Assembly (NCBI GenBank): GCA_963082875.1
Contig: OY720098.1
Coordinates: 11,718,001 to 11,782,000 of the forward strand
Direction of reading: 5' to 3'
From: Corella eumyota
Taxonomy: Eukaryota; Chordata; Ascidiacea; Phlebobranchia; Corellidae
DNA: 64,000 bases
Below are positions 11,831 to 24,769 of this stretch, piece after piece (within the stretch, counting starts at the first letter, position 1; every line of letters begins with the position of its first letter). Under the pieces are notes generated by a model, which saw nothing but the letters and a program-made list of their open reading frames with translations, was not told where the DNA came from and searched no databases. The translations under genes were made by a program, and so were the position numbers.

Positions 11831-13938
11831 ATTTTCTTTATTGTTTGTAAGCGCTTTCTCCTATTTTATTTCGCTTTAAATAACTGACAATATAGCTTTT
11901 TGGTCAGTTCGCTGGACGTAAAAACTCATAAATAAGTAAGGCCAAAGTAAGGTTTAACACACAATTAGACTTTCGCTTTTATACTTAATTTGTTGATTAT
12001 ATACTTTATAGTTTGTGTTTCATGTCATATTTTTGTGTCGCATTTATTTCGCATTTCCTGTAGTTTCAATTCTGATTAAAAACCGCTTGTACAGATTACA
12101 TTTGGTAGATTGAATCCTTGGGCAGGTTTTGGTAATAAGTTAGCGAGTTTGATTTAACACGACTATTTTGTGTATTTTAATTAAGTGTGGCTTTCTTATC
12201 GATGCTTATCTTTACAGCGTACTCTATTGGGGTTTAATAATTGTTTAAGCCGTAGTAGGAGTGTATTAGATCCTACAGTTTTGCTTTTAAAGTTCAGTTA
12301 TAGTTTTTTTATAATGTCAATACTAAAAATTCATTTTAAAAATAAATTTTGGTTTGAATATTATAACTAAAATTAGTTTTTGTGATTATATTGTACAATA
12401 AACAAAAAGCCAAGTATGTTATTGTGTTATTATTATTTAATTAAAATAATGAGAATTTGAAATGGGACGAATTAATTCCTCCTTTCTTTGTTTAGTCAAA
12501 TTATTTAATACTTAATATTTTATTTATTAAATCATTTAATATTTATTTTTAAATTTTGTTTATTTATATTTACTTAACTTGATGTTAATTTAAAATGATC
12601 AAACGATATCAAACCATATTTTATTTATCAAATAAATTTAGTTATTTTTTTTCTTACTAGTCCCAATTTTAAAAGAAAATATTTTTTGTTTCTTGAAGGT
12701 TAAAAGTCTAAAATGTTATTATAATACTTATAACTCGAAAATGATTTAAATATTAATTCTTGTTTGTTTATTATATTTAAATTCATGTTTGTTCATTAAA
12801 AATTCATTAAAAATTTAGTATAATGTATTTTATAATATAAGTAGTTAAAATCATCTTTAAAAAATAATTTTCATTTATTTATCATAATTAAATGCTTTTT
12901 GATAAAAATCAATTTTAGGAATTTAAAATTTAGTCTAATGTATATCCGAATATTAACAACTTAAAACTGGGTTAAAATTTAAATTTTTGTTTGTATAGTA
13001 TATATAAATGCTTGTTTGTTTATTAAAAATCAAAGATATGTAATATTTTTAGTTAATGGTTATGCATATCTTTTTTATTTATAAAAATGTATGTTAAAAA
13101 TAATCAAATAATTTCGAACTATATTTTATTTATCAGATAAATCTAGTTTAATATTTGTTGTTCGTTTTACTATATGCCTTAACATAACTAAAATATTATT
13201 AGTAACCTAAAATTTCTAAACTAATCTATTTTTGATTTTTTTAAAACATTTTTTGGTACTTTTTTTTATAAATCTATTAAATTTTTAACATTTTAAAAAT
13301 TTATAAAAATATTTAATACTTTTTGAGTACAACATTTTATAATACGTAGTTACTGCAAAATAAACTTTGTTCTTTATTGCTTCGTTCTTTAAACCAAAAA
13401 TAAAAATTCTACGAACATCATAAATACAGTAATTATAACACAAACTTTGTGACGACTTTGTCAACATCACACTAAAAAATTCAATTGTAAAATTTAAATC
13501 AATTGTAAAATTACACTGACTACCCATAATTTTACTTAAGTAAACATGTAAAACTTTGGCCTAAAAACAGCTACCAAGAAAAAATTTGCAAAGAAAAATA
13601 CAGTTTAGTAAATTTTAAAAACTAAAAACCAATGACTGCAATACAAAAAATAGAAAACGTAATTTCAATCTGGCAAAATAAAACAAAAACTTTTTCTAAA
13701 ACAACAAAAAAATATAAAAAATGTTTTAATGGTACGATAACATCACTTTACCCTATGTTTAAACGATATTGTAGTATCTTCACCAACTACTATAATAATC
13801 AAATTAAAAATAATCCTATCAGAAATTTAAAATTAATTAAGCTGCACAAAAGCATAGTTACAATACATATTAAAGTTAGGCCGTAACGTAATCTACATTA
13901 AAGTAATAATTGAATTTTTCTAATAAATATACCTGTAT

Positions 13939-16900
13939 TTAAAAAGTACGCAATGGCATTAGAAGCGGGTCCATATTAACAAGTTGATTTTTAAGCTCAA
14001 TGTTTGGAACAATTAGGTTGGAGGGTGCGTCGTTTTGATTGGTTTTACAACCAAGTGGTAAAGTGGACATCGTCAATGCCATTTTCATGCAATCTTCAGC
14101 AAAGAAATACCTGAATGTTTTAGGCAAATGTTAATGAAATTTTGCCAGCAAAAGTAACTCATTTTTGCCTAAGGTTTAGGTTTTTATAAATTTATTTTTC
14201 ATATATGTCCAAAAACGATGTAAAAAAACATGTTTTAACAAATTGAACATATCATAATTTAATTAGGTTACCTTTAAACTTACTTTAATATTACTTGTAT
14301 TTTAAACATTCATTAATTCTTAGAAAACATTTTGACTATGACATTCGTAATTTTTTTAATTTCTATTTTTTTTTAAAAGCATAATTTAAAATATTACCTT
14401 AAATCCTTTCCCGTTGTCATTTCCAGAAATCTCCTCAAAGTTACAATATGGGTCGAGTAACCATTAAATTTAGTCGTGAAATCTTCTACAATGTGATGTA
14501 GTCGGTCGGGTAATGGTACAATCCAAGTTTTCGGTTTATTTATGTAATCTAAATCGTCGAACGGTCGTTTGTAGTAATATAGAACGGGGTGGAGAAAATT
14601 TGAATTGTGAGCATCGTAGGCTTCTCCTGTTGCCCTTTCTCCACTAAACACGTTTTTACCGACACCCGAGAAGTTTTTACCTAAAAAAATATTTATACAT
14701 AACAGCGAAAAAAAAATTAGAATTATCATTAAATATACATAGATAACATTTACTGATGGTTTAAACACACTAATGTTTTTACTAAAATGTTACCCATTTT
14801 TATGTTAAAAAATTAAAGAGTTTTACATAAACCGTCTTAAAATATGTTAGAAAATAAACAATTTACCATATTCTAATGCTATGACCATGATACCTCCTGG
14901 AGTGGGATGACCTGTCAACTTATCAGTTTTACAAGTAAGAGCACAGGGTACTGCATTTAAATATGTTGCTGAAGTGTGATCCTCATTGTATATCACTACA
15001 TCACATAAGACACCAAACATTTGGTAGATATCAGAAGCCTAACATAATAAAAGTTAAAAATAAAATATAGGCTAGTTTGTAAATTATTCAAAACCACAAG
15101 TATAGTGTACAATTTTTAAGGAAATTTAAAAAATACATAAAATGAATTTGATTTTTTTACAATTTTTTTTAACATTGTAAATACAAAGAACCGAAGGCGA
15201 ATTGACCGAAAAAATTTCGAAAATGACACTACGAAAATTTTGGTTCCCATTTTTATAGTAAATAAAGGTTTTTCGCGGACAAGGTGTTGGGACAAGCTTG
15301 CGTAAATAGAATATGTCTTATTGTCAGTTAAAAGTTGTTTTAGGCATATGGCTTTCAAGCCAAATGCATATTCCGTTAAATATTTTTTTTTATTAAAAAC
15401 TTTCTGCTGATAAAACATAAATAGTGCAAAATAACATACCTCGTTAACCCGTTTAAGAATATGAGGCATAATATCAAGAATGTTGTCAAAGCGAACAGAT
15501 GGCCACTGTACTTTATGATTTTTCCACTCTAATATGTTATGTAAAGCTCGACCTGAGTATCTATATCCATGAATAAAACCACCAGCCGATTTGCGAAAAT
15601 CCAAAGAGTGAGTGTTGGTGCCTAAAGGTATTAACAAATAACTGAAATAAATTTATAGGGTTTAAAATTAAAAAATGAGTACAAAACGACATAAATATAA
15701 TCTACAATATCCCAAACTGCAAAAGGCAACTTAAGACTGGGTCGGGGTAATTGATGTTATTCTATGTTAAGGTCGTAAAGTCAAATTTCCCACATCAAGA
15801 ATAAATGTTAAAAAAATAAAGTAATACAATCTGTTTATTCAAACAAATATTTAAAAATTAACAAAAAGGAAATTTCCTTACCGGCAAAATACATTCCTCG
15901 ATTACCTAAAGCCTCGTAAGCAAAAGTAATTGCCGGATATTTTTTCGTGAGGGAACTACGAGGTCTCCGAAATGTCAAGTTTTTGTGAAATATTAAATCA
16001 TCAAAACCGAAACCCAAACAGCTGATTACCATATCGTAACCATCTCTAGTTGCGGAGTTATCTAAACACAAAAAATAAATTGTTAATTAAAAAAAAAATT
16101 TGTTATAAACAAAATCAAAAAGTGCAAACACTTAGTAAAAAGTAGAGCCACGTTAAAACATTATATTAGTTAACAAACTTAATAATATCTTAAACTAGCA
16201 GCGGTAATTTGAGATAAATAAAAAACTTAAAATTTTATATGTAAAACAAGTGATTCTGGGCATTTAAATTAAAAAGTTAAAATAATTTTTTATTTTATAC
16301 TAAATTAAATCTTAAATAAAATGTTTTTACCCGCCACATCTAGAAATAACCCGGGAACTATTCCATCTTCATTCTCAGTAGTTATATAAATTTTTCCATT
16401 CAATGGACTACGCATAAAAATATATTCACGGACATCAGCTGAAAGTATAAACATTCAATTAAAACTCGCAGTAAATTTAAAAATTTAAAAAATAAATTAA
16501 AGGTAAAAAATTTTTGAGTAAAAAAATTCCATGTGATTTTAGGGTTAAAAAAAAATGTCGTTTTAATTTACATTCCAAAATTCCATCAAGTGATTTAAGT
16601 TGGTATGTGTCGAGTATTCCATTATTTATTGCACGTAAATCTCCAACATAATGTGTAGACCAAGCCAGTCTCATTGGTGTTCTAACAAATCATATTACAA
16701 AGTTTGTAAGATTGTTGTAAAAATATACAGTTTATATTAAGCGTGATATGCGTGACTTTTTAGATCATTATTAAACGGCTAGTTAGCGAAGAATGACGCA
16801 ATTTACTTGCCTTGTCAGCTTTTAATTAAAATGGGTATAATGCAGTGGCATGCCTAATAATTCCAAGATAAACCTTTTTTTTTTGAATTTAATTAATAGT

Positions 16901-18560
16901 CGCAGTCAGGACCAATAAATTGCCAAATTATATTTTTTCAAACTCTATACGCAATATTACTAGTTTCTAATTTTTTAAATTTTAAAACCTTATATAAAAG
17001 AATAAACTACAACTTTAAAAAAATCTGTGAAATTACACGCAAAAAAAGCGATTTATTAAGCCTTTTAAACCATTTACTAAACAAACCTTGCTATTAAGTG
17101 AACAACGTTGGTTGCTGACATTATATGTTGAGCTGTTTCAAATGCAGAATTACCATGTCCCAATATCAGAACAGTTTTGCCTTCATAATCATTTAAATCC
17201 AATGAAATATCATCATACTTCGTAACAATACCTGGTTCTAAAAATCAAATACTTTTAGAATTAGCTTTGTATTTATATAAATTTTGTACATTTCATGTAC
17301 CTTACATAATATATAATAAATCAGTAAACAGTCTTTGCTTTTTTTAGAAGTTAATTATCTATACCAAATGCTTGCAAGTTAAAAAGAGACAAAATGCATG
17401 CCATATAGAACTGTTTATTATATTTTTAAACTTCAGAAAAAAATTATTAAAAGTTTAAAAAAATCTTTAATTCTATAAGACACTAAAATGATTTAAACAA
17501 TGTACCAGCTTCTTTATACACCATATTTGGTTTTGCAATTCCAGTTGCTACGATCAGGTACTGACAAGAATATTCATTATCAAACTGATCATTCATGTAA
17601 TAAAGTAAATCTTCTTCACGTCTATGTATGTTACTTATTGTTGTGTTATATTGAACATTAATATTAAGTTTTTGTTGGTAGTCTTTAAGATATTGGACAA
17701 GGGTATCAGCAGGGGGAAATAAATCCTAAAAAGCAAAAAAAATATTGTTTATTATTTTAAAATTTTATTAAATATTCAAAAAGTTTTAAGAATTAACTTG
17801 AAAGTTGTAAATTAATAATTAACAATGCATATATAACAATAGTCTCTAACACACAATAGTTTGCTTATTTTTTTTTGAAATTTATATACACATTAACTAT
17901 TTTCTTTAAACCAGATTTTATAAAAGGGTAAAAATGTCTTATTTCTAAACAAAAAGCAATACCATAAGTTTTTAAAAAGGAAATTTACAAATTTTAGGAT
18001 TTTTTTACAAACCTTGGAATACTTGGTCATTTGTAAACTTTCATCATCACTGATCAAAGAGTTCCAATCATGACGAAAGTTAAATTCTTTGTTAGTTTGG
18101 CCAGTGTTTCTTTTATTAATACTGATCAGAAGTCTATGAATGGGATATTTGGTGTAAAATGTACCCGCACCAGGCCCTGAAAAATATTTATTTTAGTTAA
18201 TTTTTACTATTAATAATTAAATTAGTACCATTTATAAAAAAGGCTATAATATTTTAAATATTGATTTTTATAATTAAACTAAAACATGTTCTAATTCTAA
18301 AAAAAATAATATAATAAAATAAAAAAAAATTTTTACTAGATATAATTTAATTTACAAACATGAAAAGTTCTACCTTTTTCAAAAACAATATAATCTCGCT
18401 GACTCTTTTGCAAAAAGTAAGCACTTTGTAAACCTCCTGGTCCTGCACCAATCACACAATATTGTTTATGACTAGAAGTGCTTTCAACTATTGTACCAAC
18501 AGCTATTACCATAAAAAGCACAAAGCTTAACTTGCAAATACTAAAACTCATTTTTGACAT
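13939..18560 (-). CDS. FOXRED2: FOXRED2-like ER flavoprotein (ERFAD)
   Basis: FAD/NADPH-binding oxidoreductase of the ER lumen, known in mammals to assist disposal of misfolded glycoproteins. Exons: 18374-18560, 18013-18176, 17506-17725, 17087-17237, 16572-16681, 16331-16438, 15882-16061, 15440-15621, 14867-15038, 14398-14680, 13939-14110; 642 aa, near the vertebrate length (about 680). A hydrophobic signal peptide (about residues 8-25) precedes VIGAGPGG at 36-43 for FAD. GHGNSA at 217-222 is the second dinucleotide-binding loop. The family-typical [15 protein letters not shown] lies in exon 8. The protein ends LLMPLRTF, with no KDEL-like tail, unlike the mammalian protein; a missed terminal exon is possible. 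The FMO family is the alternative, but the tail after the Rossmann parts matches FOXRED2. Confidence 0.9.
15703..15802 (+). mobile_element. 3' fragment of the 285-bp tRNA-SINE
   Basis: Within FOXRED2 intron 7, the segment from AATATCCCAAACTGC through AGACTGGGTCGG to TTTCCCACATC matches the 3' body of the SINE copies at 23571-23854 and 52303-52588, in opposite orientation to them. It is more diverged and lacks the tRNA-like head, so it is a 5'-truncated older copy. Confidence 0.75.
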
Positions 18561-20146
18561 ATTTCCGTTTGTTCTAAAAAGTAAACAATGTCTAAATAGG
18601 CTTTTTTAATTTAAAAATTAACTTGCACTTGCAAATGAAATTTTTAAATTTTTTTTTCTAGAAAAAGTACCCAATTTTTTAAAAGGTAATACACAATTAT
18701 TAACATTGATGCGATTCGAAAAAATTACAAAATCAAAATTATAATTTTACAACATGCCATAATTCTTAAATATTTATGCACGATTTTACAATATAGTTTA
18801 GCATGGTCACCAAACCAAAAACACTATAACAATGCCTGACTAAAACGACCATATGCTTAATGTTAAAACACGTTGTTATGCGCTCTATCACGCTTTAAGA
18901 TAAATAAGGGTAATACCCTGTTTTAACAATTTCTCAATAAATTTTATAATTTATCCTCATCTAGAACACGGACTTATCTGTAATTATGCTATTTTTATCC
19001 TAATAGATATAAGGTTACTATTTTTTTTTTTAAAGTACGTATTTTTATTAAAATATTGTTTATTTTTAAAAATTAATTTGAACTCTTACAACTTTTACGA
19101 TCACAAACAACAAACACAGTTCTCGACTAAAATTTTAAGGTAGCTAAACCTATTTTCTCACGTAACGATTTTGGTCTTAGTACTTGAAATCAAAAATATT
19201 TAAGTCCAATTAAAATCTTAATATTTTAATTTGCAGACATGCACAACTTGTAAGTGCTTTCTGTTAAAGTTTTACGCCTGGTAAACGACTTACTGGTAAA
19301 GCCTAAGGCATATGAAACTATAGCAGGATGCACGGCTATAATAGACGACCGGGGGCCATATACCAGGAAGTATTATATTTAGGCTTACGGGAAACTATTA
19401 GACTAATACACTTTTTCTACTTAACACATTTTATAGTAAAACCCCAATAACGAAAAGCATATTATAAGAAAAGTTTTTTTTATTGTTTGTTTAAATTTTT
19501 ATATATATTTAAAATATAAAATTTTTATATATATTAAAATATTGTATACAATAAATTGTATGTTAAACAGGTAAAATTTTTATTCTTTAGTTTTCGTTTT
19601 GAAAGAAAAATTTATCTCAATCAATACAAATTTGTTTTGCCTACAACAAATTTTTCCCAAAAAAAAAACTTTAAAATTCTAAAAGCACTGAAAATTATGT
19701 ATAATCAATATTTAAAAGACATGTTTTTAAAATTAAAAAGTTACCTGAAGTTAAATATATTTACCATTTGTTAATACAGAAACGATAAACAATTTAAAAA
19801 AATACCATAAATGAATAAATAAATATTTAAAACTAAAACATCACGCAGTAAGGGAATTGGACGCTTTACTAACCCATTCAAGTGGAAATCGTAAAGATTT
19901 ATAAAAATCCTACTCCTATTTGTTTTGTCCTTAAAATGCCCTACAAAAAGTTAAAGAAAGAAATGGTCAAAAAGTAAAATTTTTCGGGTAAACAATTGAC
20001 ATATGAAGTCAGCCGTTCAGATAGTTCAGTTGACCTGCGATTAGACCCGGACACTGTAGAGCAAATTTAAGTGTTTACGAAGTTAGAGTACCGGTTTGTT
20101 ATGAAAGGGTTTTCTAGTGTCATTTGTACAAAATATTATTATATTT

Positions 20147-20154
20147 TGACGTCA
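20147..20154. promoter_or_regulatory. CRE palindrome TGACGTCA
   Basis: Perfect CREB/ATF palindrome about 1.15 kb upstream of the GPCR start codon. It is the first of four perfect copies in 1.6 kb. Confidence 0.5.
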
Positions 20155-20547
20155 CATCAACTGAAAACAACAAAAACAGTTCTGCGCATATCCATATGTG
20201 TGAATAAATAAATGCCCAAGGTTATATTAGAACAAATAATTTGTTTTAATAAACAATTAATATACAGGTTAAGTTTATATTTAAAAAAAATTACTTGATC
20301 CATTTAAATAATTACATAATATTATAATTTCTGTTGTTTGCAAAATATTTATAGAACTATTTAAAAAAAGGAAGTTACAAAAATTGGATAAATAAAAAAA
20401 TGATAAAAATAATTTTAATTAGTCGATTAGAAGTTATATTTAAGAAAAAAATTGTTGTTTTGTTTTAAATATAAACCACTTGATATATCAGGTTAAAAAT
20501 AATTGTGTGACTTCTTTTACGCGGACGAGAAAAAATGCCTGGCCAAA

Positions 20548-20555
20548 TGACGTCA
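20548..20555. promoter_or_regulatory. CRE palindrome TGACGTCA
   Basis: Perfect CREB/ATF palindrome about 0.75 kb upstream of the GPCR start codon. Confidence 0.5.
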
Positions 20556-21293
20556 TCAAAAATATATTAATAACAACGGTAAATCATCAATAAAATTAAC
20601 AGGAAAACGCCGTCAGGTACAAAACAGGGCCGTCAATTTGAAATACGAAAGCCACGACTTTCAACTAATTTAGTAAGTAAGCCAAACCCTATTGCACTAT
20701 ATCACTTCAAAGCCAAAAGCGTTAAGGAAACGGGATAGCGTCGTAATATTTTAAATCAGAAAAAAATTTACGCAAAAACAACGTAAGAAAAAAAAGCAGG
20801 AGAAACGAACTAAATGCGAAATTGCACATAGCGAAATTGCGATATAGTTAACGAACCTGCGCAAATTTAAGGCAGACCGATCACCGCGTCGGTGAAATTA
20901 TTGTATTACTCATTCGCTAGGTTATATATGACGTAGGTAAATATGTGGTTTTGACATAAAAATAACTGGCCGTGAAGCTCAAAATCGACTTTGGACATTA
21001 GTAGAAAAATAGATTTACGGAAAAGGCAGCCCTCAAATATAAGAAAATTTAAGTGGTAGATTTGGGTTTCTGAAATTGTGGTAAATTGAATAGAGATCCT
21101 AAGATAGGAAAATAAGCGGAATATAATAAGATTAAAGATAAAAGAAAATATGCATTTGATTTATTTACAATTTTCCTGAATCTTTAGTTGAATTTTATTT
21201 AACTTGATTTTTAGGAACTATTTTAGTTTAACTACAAAAAATTTAATAAAATTTAAAAGTGAACAATTATCGACAAGAAGCTAATCTACTATA

Positions 21294-24200
21294 ATGGGCT
21301 TCAACAATTTAACGAACACCACAAATATAACCATTGAAAATGTAACATATCACCCAAGATGTCTTTTCAACCCAAATGACCCACTCTGTGAAGATTTTAG
21401 TGGAATGGAAATTTTCGAGTTAACGTATTTACTTTTTTTGGTCTTTTCTGGAATGTTCGGAAACTTGTTAGTCATAACTTCTATTTTGCTCGAAAAAAAG
21501 AGAATCCACAAAAACGGGAATATATTTATTATCAACCTTGCCTTCGCTGACCTAATAGTAAGTGAATTTGATCTTATTATGACGTCACAAACGTCAGTCA
21601 AAATGTAGTAAACAGCATGCTCTATTACGTTAGCTTAAAATTTTTGCCTGTCAAAAAACATGAAAATATTATGCCATCGTGAACAATAACTTAAAAAAAT
21701 AAAACGGTATTCAATTGTTTTGTAAAAGTACAATAACATGTCGGAACAATATGTTAAATCAAAATTCTTTGACGTCATTGTCCTAAAATTTGCAACATTG
21801 TATAATTCACATGTTTTTTATTAGGCATAACGTACAAAACAAAATTATTTTTAAACTTGGAAAATCTAAATTTTCAGTAATATAAATTATATAATTCGAC
21901 TTAACAACATAACCCGTCCAAAATTTTTTTCCGAAGACAATTTAAATCTAATTATAACAATTTGAAATTGACAGGTTACTACTTTGTACTTACCGACTGT
22001 AATTGCCAATGTATTTCATGGCACCAATGCCTTGCCACCTCTACTTTGCCATGCTGCTGGCTATGTGGTGACAGTTACCTGCGCTTGTTCAGTCAGTAAT
22101 CTTACTTTTATAGCTCTTAATAGGTATGTATTTTTTTTTGTTCTAATAAGAAATTAAATAATATTTCTTTTGGTTAAATGAAAAGTTTGTCATTAAGTAA
22201 AAAAGGTGCATCGTTTTAAATTAATTGTTATTTTCTAAATTTATTTTTGGTTTTAAATATGTTTTTTTTAAACTAATATTATTTTATTTTTTTACAACAT
22301 TTTTGTTGATAATCATAATATTTTGAACATAAAATAGCTTTTAGAATTTTTTTTTTTGGGGGGGGTCATATTTACTGTATAAAAACAGGTACTATGACAT
22401 GCATTTATGAAGTACAACTTAAAAACAAAAAAACCTAAAGTTTATTTACTTGATTTTAAGATATTGGTCGGTTGTTCGTCCACACTCATACCCGAAAGTA
22501 TTCGCAGAAAAGTGGACTTACGTCATGGTCGCTGTCACGTGGTTGTGGCCAAATTTAATTGCGTCACCAACGTTGTTTGGTTGGAGTGGATTAAGGTAAG
22601 TTATAATTAGATTAAAAAAAATTTTTTACAAAGTATGTAATAGCGTAATCGAAATAAACAAAAATTTTAAGTTTATAAATATCATATTTTAAATGATAAG
22701 ATATTTGAAAAAAGGGACTTTTAACACTAAGAAGCTTTTAAAAGAAATAAAACGCACGATTCTTCTAACACCAACCACCGGTTAAATGATAAGCTAACCA
22801 CGCATGTATTATTCAAATACTAACCCGGCTCTGTTTTATTTTGAGGCAATTACATGCCCGAGCTTAACATCTGCACAAACAAATTAATTTAAAAACAACA
22901 CATTTCAAATTAAGTCACGTGAACAAATTTATTTAGATTTCTATGCTATAGACAAATTGCTGTCGATTCCCTAAATAATATAAGTATTTATAAATCAATT
23001 TGCGCTTTTATATACGGTTATTTTATAAAGTTAACAAAGCTAATTTTAAAGCAATAGTAATGGTTATAAATCATTAAACATGTCAAAAATGATCTATGTT
23101 GTCATTTATTACAGGTACGACCCTAAAATAATGATCTGTACTTTCGATGATATGGCATCGGTTAGTTTTAATTGGTTTTTGATGATTGCTGCAATATTTC
23201 TACCGGTCACTGTGATTGTGTATTGTTATATACAGTTATACAAGTAAGTTGTTTTTGCGTTTATTTACTTTCGTTATAGTATAATGTACGTGAAGTTTTC
23301 TATTCCATTTTTATATAATGCTGTAGTGTCTTAACTGCTGCCGAGTCAAAAACTAATCAGGTTAATTATCAAGCAATTAATAGAAAATATTTACAAATGA
23401 TATAAACAAGTCGGGATTGGGTCAGGGTAACAATTAAAATGGGTAACTTTTGTTTGGCTGTGAAATCGTTCTTCCAAAACCGAAAAAAAGTAAATATAAA
23501 AAGAGATTACATTCCTTTTTAATTCTGTAGTGTACTCGCTAATCATATTACAAAATTTAAATTTTTTTTTTGTATATATCTTTATCCTCGATGTGGGAAA
23601 GTCGAATGCGCGACTTAAACATAGAGTAACATTAGTTACTCCGACCCAGTCTCGAGTTGCCTGTGGCAGTTTGGGATATTATAGATTATAATTGCCCGAT
23701 AATTATGCTGCTGAATAAGTGCTGGCTCAGCAAGAGCTCATACCGTTTATAGCGCATTACTCAAGGGCGCTACAGCATGAGATCAGTAGGGATTAAACCC
23801 ACGACCTCATGTGTGGTGTAGCAAGTGTTCTTACCACTACACCACGCTGCCGGTTAATTTGAAACCAAAAGCGAAATTAAAAATATTTAAATTCACACAT
23901 TTTTTGAAACATGACATTTACAATTCAAATGCCTCTTTAAAAACCACGCGATCAAAAATTAAAAACCTAAGCATGATATAACAAAAAAATTAGAATTTTC
24001 CAGCAAAATCTAATCAAAAAAATTGTGTGTAGATCTGTCAAAAATAGAGGAAAATGGCTGAGATCATTACAAAATAATGTCGCAACTGTCAATCAGCAGC
24101 AGACGGCGCAGCAAAAATTTACCTTAAAGCGAGAAGTTGATTTATTAAAGACGGTAGCTGTCACTATCATGGTGTTTGTTATTAGTTGGACGCCTTACGG

Positions 24201-24769
24201 TTTGGTTATTTTGTTTTTTCCAGGCACGGTCCCATCTTTAGTGAAGAAGGTAATTATTATATTACTGGAGTAAAACAAAATGCTTTTAAACACAACATTT
24301 AAATTAAGTTTATCAAATATTATTTTATATTTTTTGAGTAGAATTGTTTAACTTAAGTTTAAAACGAGTTTATTTTTAGATTATTGTACAAAATTTGACA
24401 TAAAAAATGTCCATTAAAGATTAAAGCGTATGCAATAGATTTTTTTATAAATTTGTTATTTTTTTTCCAAGGTTGTAGGCTGGATTGCACTTAGTAATTC
24501 TGTAATGAATTTTGTCATCTACGGAGCTATGAACCCGATCTACCGAAAAGGGTATAAAAAAGTGTTTACTAAAATTTGGGTGTTCAACAAATTAAGAATT
24601 AAAAACAGGTAAGTTCACCTTTTTATACAAATAACCTGCAAATATTATCTATTTATAGTAAAATAATTTTGTAAAGTACAATAGTTATTTTTGTAGACGT
24701 GCATCAAAAGTTGTTGTCAAAAAATTTGCAAATATTGGGAGACACACCGATCACGTGGTTAATAAATGA
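21294..24769 (+). CDS. Class A GPCR, melatonin-receptor-like
   Basis: Seven-helix plasma-membrane receptor of 367 aa. Exons: 21294-21557, 21975-22123, 22461-22595, 23115-23243, 24033-24249, 24472-24608, 24697-24769. The N terminus has several N-glycosylation sites (NLT, NTT, NIT, NVT). TM1 carries GN (GMFGNLLV), TM2 NLAFADL and TM3 a leading Cys, with NRYW replacing DRY. TM4 is VAVTWLWPNLIASP. A Cys in the second extracellular loop pairs with TM3, and TM5 has FLPVTVIVYCY. TM6 reads ISWTPYG (Ser for the usual CWxP Cys) and TM7 NSVMNFVIYG followed by NPIYRKGYKK. The NRY, the Pro-less NxxxY and the downstream NxxxRxxYK match melatonin-receptor relatives. The exon 3 acceptor at 22459-22460 was chosen because it alone keeps the NRYW-TM4 frame. 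Ligand unknown; GPR84-like is an alternative. Confidence 0.87.
21580..21587. promoter_or_regulatory. CRE palindrome TGACGTCA (intron 1)
   Basis: Perfect CREB/ATF palindrome 22 bp inside intron 1 of the GPCR. Confidence 0.45.
21770..21777. promoter_or_regulatory. CRE palindrome TGACGTCA (intron 1)
   Basis: Fourth perfect CREB/ATF palindrome of the cluster, in intron 1 of the GPCR. Confidence 0.45.
23571..23854 (-). mobile_element. tRNA-derived SINE, near full length
   Basis: Lies in intron 4 of the GPCR. Read on the minus strand it starts ACCGGCAGCGTGGTGTAG, with A box TGGTGTAGTGGTAAGAACAC. About 30 nt later comes a B box (GGTTTAATCCC here, GGTTCAATCCC in the second copy). A roughly 200-bp unrelated body ends in TATATAC-rich sequence. 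It is roughly 93% identical by eye to the copy at 52303-52588, so both are fairly young. A pol III internal promoter is expected from the boxes. Confidence 0.88.

Larger units (their letters stand above)
10140..13938. other. Long intergenic stretch
   Basis: No convincing gene. Short frames at 13285-13527 (-) and 13632-13886 (+) are lysine/asparagine/isoleucine-rich products of AT-rich DNA without splice or homology support. SINE-like relics occur at about 10750-10930 and 11695-11830, and a perfect CRE palindrome TGACGTCA at 10953-10960. From 12400 to 13300 the sequence is extremely AT-rich. Confidence 0.55.
18561..21293. other. Intergenic between FOXRED2 and GPCR promoters
   Basis: A divergent intergenic region of 2.7 kb. 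It contains two perfect CRE palindromes (20147-20154 and 20548-20555). A possible SINE relic at about 19265-19375 carries ACTTACTGGTAAAGCC, an A-box-like word. The locally less AT-rich stretch 20500-21000 is a plausible promoter-proximal zone for the GPCR. No gene was recognised. Confidence 0.5.

Noticed and set aside
13632-13886. 84-codon plus-strand frame
   Set aside because: Lys/Asn/Ile/Tyr-rich product expected by chance from very AT-rich DNA; no flanking splice sites or recognisable motif.
14394-15637. Long minus-strand frames at 14394-14768 and 15116-15637 as independent genes
   Set aside because: They are FOXRED2 exons 10 and 8 running on into introns; the extra residues are intronic.
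22407-22610. Open frame of 67 codons over GPCR exon 3
   Set aside because: It is a shadow. The real frame, starting at 22461 after TTTTAAG, gives NRYW and the TM4 pattern VAVTWLWPNLIASP and joins both neighbours in phase.
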